Positions 1-6,210 of a stretch of DNA of 10,520 nucleotides are shown piece by piece (within the stretch, counting starts at the first letter, position 1; every line of letters begins with the position of its first letter). Both the position numbers and the translations under genes were made by a program. Source of the stretch: Clostridiales bacterium (lineage in GTDB: Bacteria; Bacillota; Clostridia; Lachnospirales; Lachnospiraceae); the NCBI GenBank assembly GCA_019420425.1, contig JAHZHG010000025.1, positions 5,323-15,842 on the forward strand, given 5' to 3'. The notes below the pieces were generated by a model. That model had not been told where the DNA came from, made no database searches, and saw only the letters and a program-made list of their open reading frames with translations.

Positions 1-1
1 C

Positions 2-568
2 TATCCGGATAGTGATATTTATATCACCGCAACGAAAAAGGAGCTGGATGAGCTGTCCAAATCTGATCAGCCCTTTAATCTCACCATGGCTACCCTGGAT
101 ACCCACTGTGTGGATGGATATGTCTGCAGGCAATGCCCGGATACATACGAAAACCAGTATTACAACGTCATTGCCTGCGCTGACCGGCAGCTGAGCGAGT
201 TTATCGCCTGGGCGCAGGAACAGCCCTGGTATGAGAATACAACGATCATTCTCTGCGGAGATCACCTGACCATGGACGGCCACTACAGTGAATCCGTAGA
301 TAACGATTTTAACCGCACGATTTTCAATCTGATTGTCAATCCGGCAAACGGACAGAAGGCCAGCAGGAAACAGGCGTTTTCCTCCCTGGATCTTTTCCCG
401 ACCACCCTTGCCGCCCTTGGTGTGGATATTCCGGGGAACCGGCTTGGGCTGGGCACAAATCTGTTTTCCGGTGAGGATACGCTCTGCGAGCGCATGGGCG
501 CAGAAGAGCTTTCCGCGGAAATCAAAAAATACAGCCGCTACTACAACCGCCGCTTTCTGTATGATTAG
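2..568 (+). CDS. LtaS/MdoB-family phosphoglycerol transferase or sulfatase-like protein, C-terminal part
   Basis: The frame is open from the left edge of the window to a TAG at 566-568, so only the last 188 residues are present and the start and any membrane segments lie upstream. The visible part matches the extracellular catalytic domain of the alkaline-phosphatase superfamily, LTA-synthase-like branch. It has a D-T-H motif at visible residues 33-35, and a G-D-H motif at 86-88 followed by L-T-M-D. In LtaS the equivalent Asp-His pair binds the catalytic metal. A segment rich in Asp and aromatic residues and a 'SSLDLFPTTLAALG' block (about residues 124-137) are also typical of this superfamily. 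Family members transfer glycerol phosphate from phosphatidylglycerol to cell-surface polymers; sulfatases share the fold. No lipobox or transmembrane helix is visible in this fragment. The choice between phosphoglycerol transferase and sulfatase is an inference, with the former favoured by the G-D-H-L motif and the D-G-Y-V-C segment after D-T-H. A strong hairpin follows 40 bases downstream. Confidence 0.85.
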   Translation, partial: YPDSDIYITATKKELDELSKSDQPFNLTMATLDTHCVDGYVCRQCPDTYENQYYNVIACADRQLSEFIAWAQEQPWYENTTIILCGDHLTMDGHYSESVDNDFNRTIFNLIVNPANGQKASRKQAFSSLDLFPTTLAALGVDIPGNRLGLGTNLFSGEDTLCERMGAEELSAEIKKYSRYYNRRFLYD

Positions 569-608
569 CCGGGACAAATGAAGCACTTTCCTTACGGATT
601 ACTTATTT

Positions 609-636
609 GGGGCTGCCGCATCAATGCGGCAGCCCC
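609..636. terminator. Strong hairpin between convergent genes, probable bidirectional terminator
   Basis: A perfect 12-bp stem (609-620 with 625-636, mostly G/C) closes a four-base loop. It sits between the end of the plus-strand transferase gene (568) and the end of the minus-strand DUF134-NifX gene (653). The T-run is weak on both sides (TCATTT on the plus strand, AAATAAG on the minus strand). Stem strength and position make it a terminator for one or both genes, but it is not a textbook intrinsic terminator. Confidence 0.75.
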
Positions 637-652
637 TCATTTAAGCGCATAT

Positions 653-1399
653 CTATTTGCTTTGCCTGGTTTCGCTTCCGTGTCCACTGCTTCCGCAGCT
701 GCTGTGGGAATGTCCTCCACAGTCATGCCCCTCTTCCTGGCCATGATGGTGCGCGCAGACCGTATCCGGATTGTAGTTCAGCTTTCCGCCAAGGAAGGAC
801 TCCACCTGAACGTCCGCATTCCCGGATGCTCCCGGATACAGCTCGATGCCTGCATCCGCCAGTGCATTTCTGGCTCCGCCGCCGATACCGCCGCAGATCA
901 ACGCGTCTACGCCATGCGCACGCAGAAAACCGGCCAGCGCTCCGTGTCCGCTTCCGTTAGTGTCGATCACCTCAGCCGAAACAATCGCCCCGTTTTCTAC
1001 GGTATAAACCTTGAATTGCTCTGTATGTCCAAAATGCTGGAATACCTCTCCGTTTTCATAAGTAACTGCAATTTTCATCTGTCCTTCTCCTTTCTCCCGG
1101 CAAAGCACATAATTTCCCCCGGCTATCTCCAGGCCCGTTCCCTCTACCAGAAAGCGGCTCACCTTTTTCCGTGCCTCACAGTACAGCGCCTGGACGGTGG
1201 CACGACTGACCCGCATCTGCGCAGCGCATTCATCCTGGGTCATGCCCATATAGTCCAAAAGTCGGATCACCTCATACTCTTCTACCAGGAGCACAATCCT
1301 GGCCCGACAGCACCCGCTCCCCGCTTCCTGGCTGACAGCGCAAAACTGTACCGTTTTCGGTTCGGCGGATACCCTTCGGGGTTTCTGTGGTCTGCCCAT
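653..1399 (-). CDS. DUF134 (UPF0251) helix-turn-helix domain fused to a NifX/NifB-like metal-cluster-binding domain
   Basis: The product is 248 residues with two domains. Residues 1-105 match DUF134. They begin with the typical M-x-R-P-x-K-P-R-R-V, followed by a Cys cluster (C20, C30, C31), an acidic 'L-x-x-E-E-Y-E-x-I-R-L-L-D' helix, a sigma-region-4-like helix-turn-helix (about 53-77) and a final G-G-N-Y. Residues 108-213 match the NifX/NifB C-terminal (dinitrogenase iron-molybdenum cofactor biosynthesis) fold, with M-K-I-A-V at its start and a G-G-I-G-G-G loop near 170-175. The tail (215-240) is rich in His and Cys, including H-H-H and G-H-D-C-G-G-H, and is probably a metal site. No nitrogenase genes are nearby, so a role in metal or Fe-S handling is more likely than nitrogen fixation; the exact function is unknown. 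I chose the ATG at 1399 rather than the one at 1411 because GGAGG lies 5 bases before it and because DUF134 proteins start this way. The gene has its own promoter (1456-1484) and appears monocistronic. Confidence 0.85.
   Translation of the reverse strand: MGRPQKPRRVSAEPKTVQFCAVSQEAGSGCCRARIVLLVEEYEVIRLLDYMGMTQDECAAQMRVSRATVQALYCEARKKVSRFLVEGTGLEIAGGNYVLCREKGEGQMKIAVTYENGEVFQHFGHTEQFKVYTVENGAIVSAEVIDTNGSGHGALAGFLRAHGVDALICGGIGGGARNALADAGIELYPGASGNADVQVESFLGGKLNYNPDTVCAHHHGQEEGHDCGGHSHSSCGSSGHGSETRQSK
1076..1093 (-). promoter_or_regulatory. Internal ribosome binding site and ATG at the start of the NifX-like domain
   Basis: Within the fusion gene, AAAGGAG (1093-1087) lies 8 bases before the in-frame ATG at 1078-1076, which encodes Met108, exactly the first residue of the NifX-like domain (M-K-I-A-V). 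This is as good a start signal as those of the real genes in the window. It could yield a free NifX-like protein of 141 residues beside the full-length fusion. That it is used is an inference. Confidence 0.5.
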
Positions 1400-1409
1400 C
1401 CTGTCCTCC
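1397..1409 (-). promoter_or_regulatory. Ribosome binding site that decides the DUF134-NifX start
   Basis: On the minus strand GGAGG (1409-1405) is separated by ACAGG from ATG at 1399-1397. The upstream in-frame ATG at 1411 overlaps this ribosome binding site and has no such site of its own, so 1399 is the better start. Confidence 0.75.
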
Positions 1410-1455
1410 ATTTCTATTCCGGCAGCCGCCCAACTGTCTGCTGCCCGATACAGGC

Positions 1456-1484
1456 AGTATAGCGCAGTTATTGAAATATGTCAA
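1456..1484 (-). promoter_or_regulatory. Sigma-A promoter of the DUF134-NifX gene
   Basis: On the minus strand a perfect TTGACA (1484-1479), a 17-base spacer and TATACT (1461-1456) form a near-consensus promoter, giving a leader of about 50 bases before the ATG at 1399. A small dyad, ATTGA-6-TCAAT (1470-1485), covers the -35 box and may be an operator. Confidence 0.8.
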
Positions 1485-1507
1485 TATCTTCTTAATAAAA
1501 TTTTTAC

Positions 1508-1535
1508 TTGTATATCCCCATGAACGTGCTATAAT
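1508..1535 (+). promoter_or_regulatory. Promoter of tRNA-Val
   Basis: A perfect TATAAT at 1530-1535 lies 8 bases before the tRNA, with a weaker TTGTAT at 1508-1513 and a 16-base spacer. It is divergent from the DUF134-NifX promoter, with about 24 bases between the two -35 boxes. Confidence 0.65.
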
Positions 1536-1543
1536 ACAGATAT

Positions 1544-1617
1544 GGAAGCATAGCTCAGCTGGGATGAGCGTTCGCCTCACACGCGAGAGGTCACGGGTTC
1601 GAGCCCCGTTGCTTCCA
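1544..1617 (+). tRNA. tRNA-Val, anticodon CAC
   Basis: All cloverleaf arms can be drawn by eye. The acceptor stem is 1544-1550 with 1610-1616 (seven pairs), with discriminator A at 1617. The D stem is GCTC/GAGC (1553-1556 with 1566-1569). The anticodon stem is 1571-1575 with 1583-1587 (one T-G pair), its loop is CTCACAC and the anticodon CAC is at 1578-1580, which reads the GUG valine codon. The T stem is 1593-1597 with 1605-1609 around TTCGAGC. The CCA end is not encoded, so it must be added after transcription. A T-rich stretch without a hairpin follows (1618-1634). Confidence 0.96.
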
Positions 1618-1745
1618 TTTTTGTATTTCTTTTCCATCTATTCTTTTATCACTTTCTTATATTTCCAAAGCTTCACCGTCTGTGACAGAAACAAGTTCGT
1701 ATTTTCCAGCCCTTATTCCTGCCGCACCATCATCGCCAGACAACA

Positions 1746-1773
1746 AAGTACCTTGAAAATTCAATAGACTTTA
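1746..1773 (+). repeat. Left arm of a 28-base inverted repeat around the coiled-coil gene
   Basis: The reverse complement of 1746-1773 matches 2443-2470 at 25 of 28 positions; the inner 21 bases (1753-1773 against 2443-2463) match at 20 of 21. The arm is itself an imperfect palindrome: AAAGT (1745-1749) and TTGAA pair with TTCAA and ACTTT (1768-1772). It overlaps the -35 box of the coiled-coil gene. Confidence 0.85.
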
Positions 1774-1793
1774 CCTCCGGGGAATGGTATAAT
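1765..1793 (+). promoter_or_regulatory. Promoter of the coiled-coil gene
   Basis: TAGACT (1765-1770, four of six consensus bases), a 17-base spacer and a perfect extended -10 TGGTATAAT (1785-1793) precede the gene. The ribosome binding site AAAGGAG (1803-1809) stands 9 bases before the ATG at 1819, so the leader is short. The -35 box lies inside the left inverted-repeat arm. Confidence 0.75.
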
Positions 1794-1818
1794 TCTTATA
1801 CTAAAGGAGCGTGGTCGC

Positions 1819-2412
1819 ATGACAGATAGAGAACTGTTAGAGCAGATACTTGCCAGTCAGCAGCAATCCCAGAATGCCATTGGCAACATTCAAAAAGATA
1901 TCTCCGATATCCGAACAAAAGTTGATACAATCGATTCAAGAGTTGATGCAATTGAGTCCAGAATTGATGCGATTGATTCCAGAATTGATACAATCGATTC
2001 CAGAATTGATGCGATTGATTCCAGAATTGATACAATCGATTCCAGAATTGATACGATTGATTCTAAAGTTGATATGATTAATGCCAGGGTTGATGCAATC
2101 GATTCCAGAATTGACGCAATTGATTCCAAGGTTGATATGATCAATTCCAGGGTTGACGCAATTGATTCCAGAATTGATACAATCGATTCTAAAGTTGATA
2201 TGATTAATGCCAGGGTTGATACAATCGATTCCAGAATCGATGCAATTGATTCCAAGGTTGATCGCAATTATGACAAAACACTTGAATTTTATGCGTCACA
2301 GCAGGAGCACAATACAGAAGTTTCAAGTATACTGCAGATTATCACTGGCGAATTAGTTATGCATACGAACCAAATTGCTATGAATACCGCAGTATTAAAA
2401 TGCTACAAATAA
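1819..2412 (+). CDS. Hypothetical protein made mostly of a 17-heptad coiled coil
   Basis: This 197-residue protein has no signal peptide, transmembrane segment or catalytic motif. Residues 1-34 form a polar N-terminal part starting M-T-D-R-E-L-L, which from memory resembles the start of many small coiled-coil hypotheticals in Lachnospiraceae. Residues 35-153 are 17 uninterrupted heptads of the pattern [V/I]-D-x-I-[D/N/E]-[S/A]-[R/K], with Val/Ile at position a, Ile at d (Asn in the last heptad), Asp at b, mostly Asp or Asn at e, and Arg or Lys at g in all 17 heptads. Residues 154-197 form a less regular, probably helical tail. Ile at both a and d, and the repeated R-h-x-x-h-[D/E] (exact R-V-D-A-I-E at 41-46), are features known to favour parallel three-stranded coiled coils, so I infer an elongated trimeric rod. 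The function is unknown. The gene has a clear promoter, ribosome binding site and terminator, so it is probably expressed. It lies alone between inverted repeats. Confidence 0.85.
   Translation: MTDRELLEQILASQQQSQNAIGNIQKDISDIRTKVDTIDSRVDAIESRIDAIDSRIDTIDSRIDAIDSRIDTIDSRIDTIDSKVDMINARVDAIDSRIDAIDSKVDMINSRVDAIDSRIDTIDSKVDMINARVDTIDSRIDAIDSKVDRNYDKTLEFYASQQEHNTEVSSILQIITGELVMHTNQIAMNTAVLKCYK
1921..2277 (+). repeat. Seventeen tandem 21-base units encoding heptads
   Basis: The DNA is a 17 x 21-base tandem array in frame with the heptads, built on variants of ATTGATTCCAGAATTGATAC. Silent positions are also conserved between copies, which points to recent DNA-level duplication rather than selection on protein sequence alone. 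Because 21 is divisible by 3, gain or loss of units keeps the frame. Confidence 0.9.
2068..2256 (+). repeat. Three tandem 63-base higher-order repeats inside the heptad array
   Basis: Units 2068-2130, 2131-2193 and 2194-2256 each encode three heptads beginning V-D-M-I-N. The first and third differ at only three of 63 bases, two of which are silent. The second carries its own set of changes. This indicates that blocks of three heptads were copied together. Confidence 0.85.
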
Positions 2413-2436
2413 TAACGAAATAATCTGTACTATCTC

Positions 2437-2481
2437 AGGGTGTAAAGTCTATTGCATTTTCAATGTGCTTGCACCCTTTTT
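2437..2481 (+). terminator. Intrinsic terminator of the coiled-coil gene
   Basis: AGGGTG (2437-2442) pairs with CACCCT (2472-2477), continues inwards through AAG/CTT and ATTG/CAAT pairs supplied by the right inverted-repeat arm, and runs directly into TTTTT (2477-2481). It begins 25 bases after the stop codon of the gene. Confidence 0.75.
2443..2470 (-). repeat. Right arm of the 28-base inverted repeat
   Basis: Matches the reverse complement of the left arm at 25 of 28 bases (TAAAGTCTATTG, one changed base, then ATTTTCAA, and three more scattered changes). It too is palindromic (ATTG at 2451-2454 with CAAT at 2461-2464; AAG with CTT) and forms the inner part of the terminator hairpin of the coiled-coil gene. 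Confidence 0.85.
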
Positions 2482-2488
2482 ATTACAA

Positions 2489-2532
2489 ATGGGGGCACGG
2501 CACAAGGGGGTTCCTTTGTGCTGTGCCCCCAT
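2489..2532. terminator. Long hairpin terminator at the end of the ABC operon
   Basis: A 17-bp stem with a single G-T pair (2489-2505 with 2516-2532, including GGGGG/CCCCC) has a ten-base loop and lies 16 bases beyond the stop codon of the last ABC gene (2549). On the minus strand it is followed by TTTGTAAT. It stands back to back with the terminator of the convergent coiled-coil gene and could stop transcription from either side. Confidence 0.8.
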
Positions 2533-2548
2533 CTTTCCTATGATTTTC

Positions 2549-4474
2549 TTACGACAGCTCAAACGCCCCCGTATACAGCTGATAATACTTTCCTTTCTCC
2601 GCCACCAGCTGCTCGTGTGTTCCCCTCTCGATGATCCGTCCGTGTTCCAGTACCATAATGGCATCTGCGTTCTGGATCGTGGACAGCCGGTGGGCGATAA
2701 CGAATACCGGCCTGCCCTTCATCAGGGCATCCATGCCCTTCTGCACGATGGCCTCTGTACGGGTATCGATGCTGGAGGTTGCCTCGTCCAGGATCATAAC
2801 CGGCGGGTCGGCCACTGCCGCACGGGCGATGGAAAGGAGCTGACGCTGTCCCTGGGACAGGTTTCCGCCGTTTCCGGTAATCATGGTCTGATAGCCGTCA
2901 GGCAGTCTGGTAATGAAGCCATGGGCATTGGCCAGCTTTGCCGCGCGGTAAACCTCTTCGTCTGTGGCATCCAGCTTGCCGTAGCGGATATTGTCCATGA
3001 TGGTTCCGGTAAACAGGTTTGTATCCTGAAGCACGATTCCCAGGGACCGGCGCAGATCCGGTTTTTTGATCTTGTTGATATTGATGTCGTCGTATCTGAC
3101 CTTGCCGTCGGCCAGATCGTAGAACCGGTTGATCAGGTTTGTAATCGTTGTTTTTCCCGCGCCTGTAGAACCCACAAAGGCAATCTTCTGTCCCGGCTTT
3201 GCATACAGGGAGATATTGTGAAGCACCAGGCTGCCCTCACTGTAGCCAAAGTCCACGTCATGGAACGTCACGTTTCCGGTCAGCTCTTTATACGTCAGGG
3301 TGCCGTCCTCATGGGGATGCTTCCATGCCCAGAGTCCTGTCCGCTCTTCTGTCTCCACCAGCTCGCCGTTTACCCGCTTGGCGTTGACCAGGGTCACGTA
3401 GCCGTGATCCTCCTCCGGCTCCACGTCCATCAGCTCAAAAATACGCTCTGCGCCTGCGATGGCCATGACAATCGTATTTAACTGCTGGGAAATCTGGTTG
3501 ATGGGCTGAGTAAAGCTCTTGCTCAGCTGCAGGAACGCTGCAATCCCGCCCAGGGTCAGTCCGCCCACGCCGTTTATCGCCAGAGCGCCTCCCAGAACAG
3601 CAATGCACACATACTGCAGATTGCCCAGGTTAGCCATCACCGGCATCAGAATATTGGCAAATGTATTGGCCGAGGTAGCGCTGCTGCAAAGCTCCTCATT
3701 TTTCCGGTCAAACGCCTCTTTCGCCTGCTCCTCATGGCAGAATACCTTGATTACTTTCTGGCCGGTGATCATCTCTTCAACAAATCCGTTCACCTCGCCC
3801 AGAGACTTCTGCTGCTTCATGAAATACGTGCTGCTGTTTCCGGCAATCTTTTTGGTCACCTGCATCATCAGCGCGATGGACACGATGACAAACAGCGTCA
3901 GCGGGACGCTGGTAAACAGCATGGCAAAAAACACCGCGATTATCGTAATCAGCGAAGAAAAGCTTTGAGGGATGCTTCGGGAAATCATCTCCCGCAGCGT
4001 ATCCGTGTCGTTGGTATAGCAGCTCATGATATCGCCGAAGGTATGCGTATCAAAATACCGGATGGGCAGGGTCTGCATATGGGCAAACATATCGTCACGG
4101 ATGTCCTTCAGCACGCTCTGCGCTATCCTGGCCATACATAGATTATAGAAAAATGTAGCCAGAATGCCTGCCAGATAAATGCATCCCATAGCGGCTATCG
4201 CCCGCAAAAGGCCGGAAAATACCGGATGCTCACTGACCATCAGCGGCACAATATAATCGTCAATCAGCGTTTGTAAAAACAGCGAGCCAGCCACACCGGT
4301 CAGCGCACTGACCAGGATCAGCGCCAGCACAGTAACCATCCCGGCCTTGTGGCGGCCCATCAGATAGCCAAGCAGTCGCTTTACCGTGGCCTTATCCAGC
4401 GGTTGGCGAATGGGCGGCATCGCCTTTCCCGGCCCCTGCTTTCTTCCCGCCTTCATGTTTTCCTTATTCGGCAT
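2549..4474 (-). CDS. Heterodimeric ABC exporter half, canonical-site subunit (BmrD/YheH type)
   Basis: This 641-residue half-transporter has an N-terminal membrane domain with about six hydrophobic helices (roughly 45-335) and a C-terminal ATPase domain. Motifs: Walker A G-S-T-G-A-G-K-T (435-442), Q-loop Gln483, signature L-S-Q-G-Q (539-543), Walker B V-M-I-L-D-E with catalytic Glu564, and switch His595. An insertion of about 40 residues (about 360-400) between the two domains recalls the longer partner of BmrC/BmrD-type exporters. It should pair with the product of the overlapping upstream gene and pump drugs or other amphiphiles out of the cell; the substrate is not readable. Its Walker motifs supply the active ATP site, while its altered signature (Gln for the second Gly of L-S-G-G-Q) belongs to the degenerate site. 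The start at 4474 has AAAGGAGG eight bases upstream, and the gene overlaps the preceding one by 11 bases, so the two are translationally coupled. Confidence 0.93.
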   Translation of the reverse strand: MPNKENMKAGRKQGPGKAMPPIRQPLDKATVKRLLGYLMGRHKAGMVTVLALILVSALTGVAGSLFLQTLIDDYIVPLMVSEHPVFSGLLRAIAAMGCIYLAGILATFFYNLCMARIAQSVLKDIRDDMFAHMQTLPIRYFDTHTFGDIMSCYTNDTDTLREMISRSIPQSFSSLITIIAVFFAMLFTSVPLTLFVIVSIALMMQVTKKIAGNSSTYFMKQQKSLGEVNGFVEEMITGQKVIKVFCHEEQAKEAFDRKNEELCSSATSANTFANILMPVMANLGNLQYVCIAVLGGALAINGVGGLTLGGIAAFLQLSKSFTQPINQISQQLNTIVMAIAGAERIFELMDVEPEEDHGYVTLVNAKRVNGELVETEERTGLWAWKHPHEDGTLTYKELTGNVTFHDVDFGYSEGSLVLHNISLYAKPGQKIAFVGSTGAGKTTITNLINRFYDLADGKVRYDDININKIKKPDLRRSLGIVLQDTNLFTGTIMDNIRYGKLDATDEEVYRAAKLANAHGFITRLPDGYQTMITGNGGNLSQGQRQLLSIARAAVADPPVMILDEATSSIDTRTEAIVQKGMDALMKGRPVFVIAHRLSTIQNADAIMVLEHGRIIERGTHEQLVAEKGKYYQLYTGAFELS

Positions 4475-6200
4475 GCTCAGCTCCTCCTTTCACCTGTGAA
4501 TAATATACCTCCTGATAAATCTGGTTTCCGGCGAGCAGCTCCTCGTGGGTTCCCACGGCATCCACCCGGCCTTCATCCAGCACAATGATCTTATCTGCAT
4601 CCTCAATGGATGAGATCCGCTGGGCAATGATAATCTTAGTCGTACCGGGAATTTCTTCTTTAAACGCCCTTCGGATCAGTGCATCGGTCTTGGTATCTAC
4701 CGCGCTGGTGGAATCGTCCAGGATCAGAATCTTCGGCTTTTTCAGCAACGCCCTGGCAATGCAGAGCCTCTGCTTCTGTCCGCCGGACACATTTGCTCCT
4801 CCCTGTTCAATGTAGGTGTCGTATTTGTCCGGGAACTCCTGGATAAAGCTGTCCGCCTGGGCCAGCCTACAGACACGCTCCAGCTCCTCATCCGAGGCCT
4901 GATCGTTGCCCCAGCGGAGATTCTCCTTGATTGTACCGGAAAACAGCACATTCTTCTGTAAAACCATGGCAACTGCATCCCGAAGCGCATGGCGGTCATA
5001 ATCCCGCACATCCACGCCGCCCACCAGCACACGGCCGTCTGTTACATCGTAAAGGCGGGGGATCAGCTGTACCAGCGAGCTCTTGGAGCTGCCCGTTCCG
5101 CCGATGATACCCACGGTTTCGCCTGAGCGGATATCCAGCTCCACCCCGGAAAGGCACAGCTTGTTTTTGTCCTTCCGGTAGCTGAAATCCACGTGTTCAA
5201 AACGGATATCCCCGTTTTTCACCTCCGTTACCGGCTGTTCTTTGTCCACGATATCGCTCTCTTCGTCCAGCAGCTCGGTGATCCGTTCTGCCGAGGCCCG
5301 GGAGATCGTCACCATAACCAGAATCATGGAGAGCATCATCAGGCTCATCAGAATCTGCATAGCATAGGTAATCAGGCTCATCAGCTCACCGGTGGTCATG
5401 GAACCTCCCACAATCAGCTTTGCCCCAAACCAGGAGATCAGCAACATGCCGCCGTAGGCACAGAACTGCATCAGCGGGGCATTAAAGGCCATCAGCTTTT
5501 CTGCCTTGAAAAAATCCCGGTAAATATCGGAAGAAACAGCGCCGAACTTTTGGATTTCATAGTCCTCACGCACATAGGATTTTACAACGCGGATACCGTG
5601 CAGGTTTTCCTGCACCACGTTATTCAGCTTGTCGTAGGTTTTGAATACCCGTTCAAATACCGGGTGGGCATGGGTAACGATCAGATACAGGCCCACAGCC
5701 AGGATCGGGATCAGGGCAAGGAAAATCAATGAAAGCTGGTGGTTCACCCGAAAGGCCATAATCAGCGCAAAGATCAGCATCATCGGTGCGCGTACAGCTA
5801 CACGGATGATCATCTGGTACGCATTCTGGATATTCGTCACATCAGTGGTCAGCCGGGTGACGATACTGGCCGTGGAAAATTTGTCAATATTGGAAAATGA
5901 AAAATTCTGCACCCGGTAGTACATGTCGTGCCGCAGATTTTTGGCAAAGCCCGCCGAGGCTCTGGCCGCAAACATACCGGAGAATGCGCCGAAGCCCAGG
6001 GAAATCACACAGCACAGCGCCAGGATAAGGCCACGCCTTCCGATATACCCCATATCTCCTGCATTGATTCCATAGTCAATCAAATCTGCCATCAAAAAGG
6101 GAATAATCACTTCCATGATTACCTCCAGTGTCACAGAAATCGGTGCAAGAATGGATGGCAGCTTATATTCCCGCACGCTTTTCAGTAGTTTTTTTATCAT
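4464..6200 (-). CDS. Heterodimeric ABC exporter half, degenerate-site subunit (BmrC/YheI type)
   Basis: This 578-residue half-transporter has about six membrane helices (roughly 15-300) and a C-terminal ATPase domain. Motifs: Walker A G-G-T-G-S-S-K-S (367-374), where Ser372 replaces the usual Gly before Lys; Q-loop Gln415; an intact signature V-S-G-G-Q (471-475); Walker B I-L-I-L-D-D with Asp496 where the catalytic Glu is expected; and Gln527 in place of the switch His. Such losses in one subunit are known for heterodimeric exporters, in which one ATP site binds but hardly hydrolyses ATP. The partner encoded by the next gene carries the complementary motifs. The start ATG at 6200 is preceded by AAGGAGG, which begins within the last codon of the upstream marR gene; only 10 bases separate the two genes. 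Confidence 0.93.
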   Translation of the reverse strand: MIKKLLKSVREYKLPSILAPISVTLEVIMEVIIPFLMADLIDYGINAGDMGYIGRRGLILALCCVISLGFGAFSGMFAARASAGFAKNLRHDMYYRVQNFSFSNIDKFSTASIVTRLTTDVTNIQNAYQMIIRVAVRAPMMLIFALIMAFRVNHQLSLIFLALIPILAVGLYLIVTHAHPVFERVFKTYDKLNNVVQENLHGIRVVKSYVREDYEIQKFGAVSSDIYRDFFKAEKLMAFNAPLMQFCAYGGMLLISWFGAKLIVGGSMTTGELMSLITYAMQILMSLMMLSMILVMVTISRASAERITELLDEESDIVDKEQPVTEVKNGDIRFEHVDFSYRKDKNKLCLSGVELDIRSGETVGIIGGTGSSKSSLVQLIPRLYDVTDGRVLVGGVDVRDYDRHALRDAVAMVLQKNVLFSGTIKENLRWGNDQASDEELERVCRLAQADSFIQEFPDKYDTYIEQGGANVSGGQKQRLCIARALLKKPKILILDDSTSAVDTKTDALIRRAFKEEIPGTTKIIIAQRISSIEDADKIIVLDEGRVDAVGTHEELLAGNQIYQEVYYSQVKGGAEHAE

Positions 6201-6210
6201 GACATCCTCC

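Larger units (their letters stand above)
1746..2470. mobile_element. Possible non-autonomous cassette: inverted-repeat-bounded unit carrying one coiled-coil gene
   Basis: About 725 bases bounded by matching 28-base inverted repeats hold a promoter, one complete gene and nothing else. Its AT content is higher than that of the genes around it. No transposase or recombinase gene is present and I see no flanking target duplication, so mobility would have to be supplied in trans and remains an inference. The arms could instead be paired regulatory hairpins of the one gene. Confidence 0.35.

Noticed and set aside
578..1462. 294-codon open frame on the plus strand opposite the DUF134-NifX gene
   Set aside because: It has no recognisable domain, no ribosome binding site, runs through the terminator hairpin and the minus-strand promoter, and mirrors a well-supported gene. 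It is an antisense shadow.
1679..1689. Small palindrome TCTGTGACAGA downstream of tRNA-Val
   Set aside because: Only five base pairs with a one-base centre and no T-run; no partner or context to make it a terminator or operator.
1890..2267. Long open frames opposite the heptad array and in a shifted frame (125 and 75 codons)
   Set aside because: A 21-base repeat keeps all frames periodic, so a frame without stops in one unit is open throughout. Neither has start signals, and both are by-products of the repeat.
1921..2277. CRISPR-like periodic array
   Set aside because: Units are contiguous at 21 bases with no unique spacers, and they encode perfect heptads within a gene.
1734..2476. Target-site duplication flanking the inverted repeats
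   Set aside because: The bases outside the two arms do not repeat one another at any length I could see, so no duplication is claimed.
2465..3481. 338-codon plus-strand frame across the ABC gene
   Set aside because: It begins within the terminators and lies antisense to a complete ABC ATPase domain with all motifs; no family resemblance.
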